Translations under genes and position numbers: made by a program
In this document: positions 14,794-18,522 of the stretch, piece by piece
Layout: each line of letters opens with the position of its first letter
How positions within the stretch are numbered: the first letter of the stretch is position 1
DNA from: JASJCP01 sp051155735
GTDB taxonomy: Bacteria > Cyanobacteriota > Cyanobacteriia > Cyanobacteriales > Xenococcaceae
NCBI GenBank assembly: GCA_051155735.1
Contig: DAXETX010000072.1
Span: 1 to 18,522, forward strand
Direction: 5' to 3'
Length of the DNA stretch: 18,522 nt
The notes under the pieces: generated by a model
Told to the model about the DNA's origin: nothing
The model's database searches: none
The model's input: the letters and a program-made list of their open reading frames with translations, nothing else

Positions 14794-16338
14794 TTAGTGA
14801 AGGAAGTGGCGAGTTCCACTTAAAACCATCACAATCCCTAATTCATTAGCAGCAGCAATTGAATCTCGATCGCGAATCGAACCTCCTGGCTGAATAATCG
14901 CGGTAATTCCAGCTTGGGCTGCGGTACGCACTGAATCATCAAAAGGAAAGAAACCATCACTAGCTAAAACTCCGCCTTGGGCTTTCGCGCCTGCTTGTTC
15001 TAGAGCAATTTTTACTGAGCCAACCCGATTCATCTGTCCTGCACCAATTCCTAAAGTAGTGCGATCGCCTGTCACCACAATGGCATTAGATTTGACGTGC
15101 TTGACTACTTTTTGGGCAAATAACATTTCTGCTATTTGTGAGGGTGTCGGTTGTTTTTCGGTGACAAATTCCCAGCTGTCAGGATTTTCTCTGAGATCGT
15201 CGCTAGCTTGGACTAAAAAGCCTCCTGCGATCGCTTTAAGGGTATGCTTCTCTCCTGTAACTAAATCGGGTAACAATAAAACTCTTAATTTGGACTTAGT
15301 TTTTAAAATTGTTGCCGCTTCCGCATCACATCCTGGCGCAACTATACATTCGAGAAAAGTTTTAGTTAAAGCCTTAGCGGTAGATGCATCTATCGGTTGA
15401 TTGAGTGCGACAATTCCCCCAAAAGCGGAAGTTGAATCTGCGTTAAATGCCTTTTCATAAGCTGTTGCCAAACTTGCTGCTACTGCAACACCACAGGGAT
15501 TAGTATGTTTTAGTACTGCTGCTGCTGGTTCATCAGTAGGAAATTCGGTAATAATTCGTCTTGCTGCTTCTAAATCAACTAAATTATTGTAGCTTAGCTC
15601 TTTTCCCTGCAATTTAGTCGCACTTGCCCATCCTGTTGACTTGGTACTATACCAACTAGCAACTTGATGCGGATTTTCTCCATAACGCAGAGTTTGAACT
15701 TTATTACCCGATAGCTGATAAGTCTCTGGTAGTTCTGTTGCTTCTGATTGATTCAATTCAGCAAAATAATTAGTAATAGCACGGTCATAATTATAAGTGT
15801 GTGCAAAAGCCTGACTTGCCATTTTCTGACGAAACTCTAAAGAAACCTGTGCCTCAGAATTACTCAACTCCGCTAGATACTCATCATACTGACTAGGGTC
15901 ACACAATATCGTAAGGTAAGCAAAATTTTTCGCAGCAGCGCGTACTAGAGTCGGTCCGCCAATATCGATCTTTTCAATAGCTTCTGCTACCGTCACATTA
16001 GGTTGAGCAATAGTTTTGGCAAAAGGATAGAGATTTACTACGACTAAATCTAAAGGCTGAATCTTATTGGCATCCATATCTACCTTATCTTGTGCCACAT
16101 CAGGACGACCTAGAATTCCCCCATGAATGCGAGGATGCAGAGTTTTAACTCTTCCTCCCAAAATTTCAGGCGATCCTGTATATTCACTAACTTTCGTCAC
16201 AGATAATCCCGCTTCTTGGAGAGTTTTTGCGGTTCCACCACTACTGATCAGGTCAAACTCAAACTTTTCGACTAACTGACGCGCTAATTCCACAATTCCA
16301 GTTTTGTCTGACACACTCAGAAGTGCTAAACGTTTCAT
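14794..16338 (-). CDS. purH: bifunctional AICAR transformylase / IMP cyclohydrolase
   Basis: This enzyme catalyses the last two steps of purine synthesis: formylation of AICAR with 10-formyl-tetrahydrofolate and ring closure to IMP, in the cytosol. Its 514 residues match the bacterial norm. The N-terminal cyclohydrolase domain (about 1-195) shows ALLSVSDKTGI, SSGGTAKTL and GGRVKTLHPRIHGGIL. The C-terminal transformylase domain (about 200-514) shows RYGENPHQ (218-225), YNNLVDLEAA, the catalytic K277-H278 pair in VLKHTNPCG, and SDGFFPFDDSVRTAAQ. It ends with the usual TRHFLH. The ATG is preceded by purine-rich AGAAGG about 11 nt upstream. The gene lies 184 bp downstream of the small membrane-protein gene next to petN, and upstream of rpsU. 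I see no purine riboswitch in the upstream gap. Confidence 0.97.
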   Translation of the reverse strand: MKRLALLSVSDKTGIVELARQLVEKFEFDLISSGGTAKTLQEAGLSVTKVSEYTGSPEILGGRVKTLHPRIHGGILGRPDVAQDKVDMDANKIQPLDLVVVNLYPFAKTIAQPNVTVAEAIEKIDIGGPTLVRAAAKNFAYLTILCDPSQYDEYLAELSNSEAQVSLEFRQKMASQAFAHTYNYDRAITNYFAELNQSEATELPETYQLSGNKVQTLRYGENPHQVASWYSTKSTGWASATKLQGKELSYNNLVDLEAARRIITEFPTDEPAAAVLKHTNPCGVAVAASLATAYEKAFNADSTSAFGGIVALNQPIDASTAKALTKTFLECIVAPGCDAEAATILKTKSKLRVLLLPDLVTGEKHTLKAIAGGFLVQASDDLRENPDSWEFVTEKQPTPSQIAEMLFAQKVVKHVKSNAIVVTGDRTTLGIGAGQMNRVGSVKIALEQAGAKAQGGVLASDGFFPFDDSVRTAAQAGITAIIQPGGSIRDRDSIAAANELGIVMVLSGTRHFLH

Positions 16339-16461
16339 TCTCTTCTTACCTTCTCTATCAAATTCTTTAAGCTAATTAATTATAAAGGTGAGAGAACGCA
16401 TCTCGAATCAGTCCTAGAAATTTAGCGCTGATTAATGTTAGTGATTAATTGTTTATTGATC

Positions 16462-16496
16462 GGTGATCGCTGTTAGTAAAACTAATAGCGATCGCC
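16462..16496. repeat. 16-bp HIP1-containing hairpin upstream of purH
   Basis: Bases 16462-16477 pair with 16481-16496 around an AAA loop. All 16 positions pair in a plus-strand RNA, two of them as G-U. The same two become A-C mismatches in a minus-strand RNA. The right arm contains GCGATCGC. It sits between the 44-residue membrane-protein gene and purH, both on the minus strand, with no T-run on either side. Confidence 0.6.
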
Positions 16497-16522
16497 TAGG
16501 GCTACTATTAAGTTAAAGATAT

Positions 16523-16657
16523 CTAGCTTTTATCCCGCTCTTGGCGACGGCGATCACGCCACTTAGCAGCAGAAAGATAGAGTATTCCGCCACTGACTAT
16601 CACCAATAACGCCAACGCCACTAAAAACAGCGTATTGAGAATATAATCTGTTTCCAC
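16523..16657 (-). CDS. unnamed 44-aa single-span membrane protein downstream of petN
   Basis: The family is not recognised. A 44-residue frame starts with GTG at 16657, 8 nt after the petN stop. An in-frame stop lies seven codons upstream and no ATG is available, so the start is well bounded. After a short polar start (VETDYILN) comes one membrane span (about residues 9-31: LFLVALALLVIV...GGILYLSA). A strongly basic, charged tail follows (KWRDRRRQERDKS). By the positive-inside rule the C-terminus faces the cytoplasm or stroma side. The clean span-plus-basic-tail pattern and tight spacing to petN argue for a real, translationally coupled gene. It could be a small photosynthetic or assembly subunit, but nothing in the sequence proves that. 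It is too short for standard gene-length cut-offs. Confidence 0.65.
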   Translation of the reverse strand: METDYILNTLFLVALALLVIVSGGILYLSAAKWRDRRRQERDKS

Positions 16658-16665
16658 AATTAATG

Positions 16666-16755
16666 TTAGAACCCGTTACGACCCCAAACTACCATCGCGA
16701 TCGACCAAGTAAATAAAGCTAGTGTAGCAGCCCAACCTAATGTCAAAATATCCAT
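16666..16755 (-). CDS. petN: cytochrome b6-f complex subunit VIII (PetN)
   Basis: PetN is a one-span subunit required for assembly and stability of the cytochrome b6-f complex in the thylakoid membrane. The 29-residue product begins MDILTLGW, spans the membrane with ATLALFTWSIAMVVW, and ends GRNGF. This is the highly conserved PetN pattern and length. The start is the ATG at 16755. There is no clear Shine-Dalgarno, only an AT-rich leader. It is the first gene of a minus-strand pair with the unnamed 44-residue protein and is divergent from the GTPase gene. It is easily missed because of its size, and is the firmest evidence in the window for an oxygenic phototroph. Confidence 0.95.
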   Translation of the reverse strand: MDILTLGWAATLALFTWSIAMVVWGRNGF

Positions 16756-16789
16756 ATTTTCTAACTTATTTTTTACAATTGAAGATATT

Positions 16790-16842
16790 GAAATAGATCG
16801 CATCTAACCTAAGAGTCAAATGCTTAATAGTCATTTTATAAT
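16790..16842. promoter_or_regulatory. overlapping divergent promoter candidates for petN and the GTPase gene
   Basis: On the plus strand a perfect TATAAT (16837-16842) lies 69 nt before the GTPase start, without a good -35. On the minus strand TTGACT (16819-16814) lies 18 nt ahead of a TATTTC-like -10 (16795-16790) for petN. The two elements sit within about 50 bp, so the genes may share control. Confidence 0.35.
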
Positions 16843-16893
16843 GGTTTGAGTCGATTTTAGTAGATTATTTTCTAGGTTAAATTAGTCCTAAAC

Positions 16894-16899
16894 AGGAGG
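16894..16899 (+). promoter_or_regulatory. ribosome binding site that supports the GTPase TTG start
   Basis: AGGAGG lies 12 nt before a TTG at 16912. No ATG, GTG or other TTG lies nearby in this frame. The first in-frame ATG would remove about 60 residues before the P-loop. Confidence 0.6.
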
Positions 16900-16911
16900 A
16901 ATTATAAGTCT

Positions 16912-18318
16912 TTGAGGCAAAAAACCGATTATTTTACTGAATTTGAGGCAACAATTGGCAATTTTGCCGAAATTAATACTCAAATTAACTACCGAAAAGC
17001 GCAAAACTCCCTGAGAAATCTTATTAGCAATCTCGATCTTACCCTGGAAGAACAACAGGGATTAGAGTCGGAAATTGACTATTTATCAGGAATGTTAGAT
17101 AAACTCGAACAGTCAGTTTTGCAGATTGCAGTTTTCGGGATGGTCGGAAGGGGTAAATCTTCGGTCTTAAATGCCTTAATCGGAAAAGATATCTTTGCCA
17201 CAGGCGCATTACATGGCGTGACGCGTAATATCGCCCAAATCGATTGGGATATGGACAAAGCACAGTTGCAAAGACTAACTATATCTCAATCAGGAAGCCA
17301 AAATAAAATTCAACTTTTAGATACTCCTGGTATCGATGAAATCAACGGCGAACAAAGAGAAATTTTAGCCCATAGTTTAGCCACCAAGGTTGATTTGATT
17401 TTATTTGTCGTATCAGGAGATATTACCCAAGTCGAATATCAGGCTTTATCACAATTGCGCCAAGCAGGAAAGCCGATGCTGTTAGTCTTTAATAAAATCG
17501 ATCAGTATCCTGAAACAGATCGTCAAATTATCTATCAAAAAATTCGTGACGAACGAGTCAAAGAATTAATTTCACCTGAAGAAATTATTATGGTTGCTGC
17601 TGCTCCTGTAGAATTACAAGCCATAACAGGAATAGATGGCAAAATAAAAGTCAGCAGAGTGCGTGGCAAACCGCAGATCGAAAATTTGAAACTCAAAATA
17701 TGGGAACTACTAGAGCAAGAAGGCAAGTCTTTAATCGCTCTTAATAGTATGCTTTATGCCGACACAATTAATGAACAAATCTTACAACGCAAACTAGCAA
17801 TTCGGGACAATGCAGCTAATGATTTAATCCAAAAAGGAGCAATGGTTAAAGCTACCGCTACCGCTTTAAATCCCGTGACTGCAATTGATTTATTTGCTGG
17901 TGCGATTATTGATGTGGCTCTAATTTTAGCTTTATCGCGACTCTATGGTATTCCCATGACCCAACAAGGTGCGATCGCCTTACTCCAAAAAATCGCTTTT
18001 AGTATGGGTGGTATTGGGGGTAGTGAATTACTCGCAACTCTAGGATTAAGTTCTCTTAAAGGGTTACTTGGTGTCTCTGTTCCCCTCACAGGAGGATTAG
18101 CTCTAGCTCCTTATCTGTCTATTGCGATCGCTCAAGGTAGTGTTGCAGGAGTTTCTTCCTATGCGATCGGACAAATCACCAAAACTTATTTGGCTAACGG
18201 TGCATCTTGGGGCGCAAAATCTCCTAAAACTGTGGTTCAAGATATTCTCAATTCTTTGGATGAGCGATCAATTTTAAATCGCATCAAATCGGAACTACAA
18301 GCAAAATTAATTAAGTAA
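16912..18318 (+). CDS. membrane-associated GTPase with C-terminal DUF697-like domain
   Basis: This is an Era/dynamin-like GTPase of 468 residues. After a helical N-terminus (about 1-70) come the G motifs: G1 GMVGRGKS (76-83), likely G2 threonine T104, G3 DTPG (137-140) and G4 NKID (194-197). The lysine and serine of the P-loop are intact. A helical connector (about 255-310) leads to a hydrophobic C-terminal region (about 312-440) with two or three possible spans or amphipathic hairpins (about 322-345, 365-390, 393-425), as in DUF697 proteins. It ends in a charged helix. The start is TTG, chosen because of AGGAGG 12 nt upstream. Proteins of this layout are common in cyanobacteria and poorly characterised; membrane remodelling or stress roles have been suggested for relatives. 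It is divergent from petN and followed by tRNA-Ser. Confidence 0.85.
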   Translation: MRQKTDYFTEFEATIGNFAEINTQINYRKAQNSLRNLISNLDLTLEEQQGLESEIDYLSGMLDKLEQSVLQIAVFGMVGRGKSSVLNALIGKDIFATGALHGVTRNIAQIDWDMDKAQLQRLTISQSGSQNKIQLLDTPGIDEINGEQREILAHSLATKVDLILFVVSGDITQVEYQALSQLRQAGKPMLLVFNKIDQYPETDRQIIYQKIRDERVKELISPEEIIMVAAAPVELQAITGIDGKIKVSRVRGKPQIENLKLKIWELLEQEGKSLIALNSMLYADTINEQILQRKLAIRDNAANDLIQKGAMVKATATALNPVTAIDLFAGAIIDVALILALSRLYGIPMTQQGAIALLQKIAFSMGGIGGSELLATLGLSSLKGLLGVSVPLTGGLALAPYLSIAIAQGSVAGVSSYAIGQITKTYLANGASWGAKSPKTVVQDILNSLDERSILNRIKSELQAKLIK

Positions 18319-18372
18319 ATAGGGTTGCTAGCTATTGAGGCGAAAAACTCTCCTACTTGTTCGGAGTTCATA

Positions 18373-18400
18373 TTTACAAACAAAATTAATCTGCTATGAT
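18373..18400 (+). promoter_or_regulatory. promoter of tRNA-Ser
   Basis: TTTACA (18373-18378) and TATGAT (18395-18400) are separated by 16 nt, with an extended -10 TG at 18392-18393. The predicted start is about 10 nt before the tRNA, as is usual for tRNA genes. Confidence 0.6.
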
Positions 18401-18416
18401 AATATATTGTGACCTT

Positions 18417-18505
18417 GGAGAGGTGGCTGAGTGGTTGAAAGCGGCTCCCTGCTAAGGAGTTATGGGGCGTAAGCTTCATCGAGGGTTCGAATCCCTCCCT
18501 CTCCG
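18417..18505 (+). tRNA. trnS-GCU: tRNA-Ser (anticodon GCU)
   Basis: The 89-nt gene folds as a class II tRNA. Acceptor GGAGAGG (18417-18423) pairs with CCTCTCC (18498-18504), followed by discriminator G. The anticodon stem GCTCC/GGAGT holds the loop CTGCTAA with anticodon GCT, reading AGC and AGU serine codons. A long variable arm follows, then the T-arm GAGGG-TTCGAAT-CCCTC. The 3' CCA is not encoded. It has its own promoter just upstream and lies downstream of the GTPase gene on the same strand. Confidence 0.96.
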
Positions 18506-18522
18506 TTGATTAGAATTTGAGT

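Noticed and set aside
16339..16522. Search for a purine riboswitch upstream of purH
   Set aside because: No purine-aptamer-like three-way junction or conserved loop pair is visible; only the HIP1 hairpin stands out.
18237..18479. Minus-strand frame overlapping the GTPase end and tRNA-Ser
   Set aside because: It runs through a well-folded tRNA gene and the GTPase coding end, so it is a shadow.

Overview
The window comes from a cyanobacterium. The evidence is a petN gene for the cytochrome b6-f complex, about seventeen copies by eye of the cyanobacterial HIP1 octamer GCGATCGC in AT-rich DNA, a cyanobacterial-type succinate-semialdehyde dehydrogenase, and a PatA/PilG-type response regulator inside a chemosensory operon. 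The composition and the short heptamer repeats between genes would suit a Pleurocapsa/Stanieria-like or filamentous cyanobacterium, but I cannot fix the genus. I see no transposase, CRISPR array or phage gene. This is mostly chromosomal core plus one sensory island.

Layout: Positions 1-230 hold a possible 3' end of a gene, a hairpin and a leader stem-loop. They are followed by a small membrane protein gene (231-539, +). From 10176 down to 669 runs a seven-gene minus-strand chemosensory cluster. In transcription order it encodes a PatA-type response regulator, a double-domain CheW, a CHASE3 chemoreceptor, a hybrid CheA with its own receiver, a stand-alone CheB-type receiver, full CheB, and CheR fused to TPR repeats. 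A 353-bp divergent spacer separates it from a succinate-semialdehyde dehydrogenase gene (10530-11897, +). Next come a PadR-type regulator with a tightly linked membrane protein (11982-12845, +) and a convergent orphan PAS histidine kinase (12889-14367, -). Then follow ribosomal protein S21 (rpsU), purH, a 44-residue single-span membrane protein and petN, all on the minus strand. A membrane-associated GTPase (16912-18318, +) is divergent from petN, and tRNA-Ser(GCU) closes the window.

How the parts fit together: the receptor should control CheA through the double CheW. CheA has one phosphoryl-donor HPt site and can serve up to four receivers in the cluster: its own, the PatA-type regulator, the solo CheB-like receiver and CheB. 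CheB and CheR would provide methylation-based adaptation, which many cyanobacterial pili/phototaxis clusters lack. The output is probably motility or another pilus- or surface-linked behaviour, but the signal is unknown.

The most interesting observations are the CheB-derived solo receiver, the heptamer-repeat stem-loops between che genes, the apparently HAMP-less receptor, and the unnamed 44-residue membrane protein 8 nt downstream of petN.
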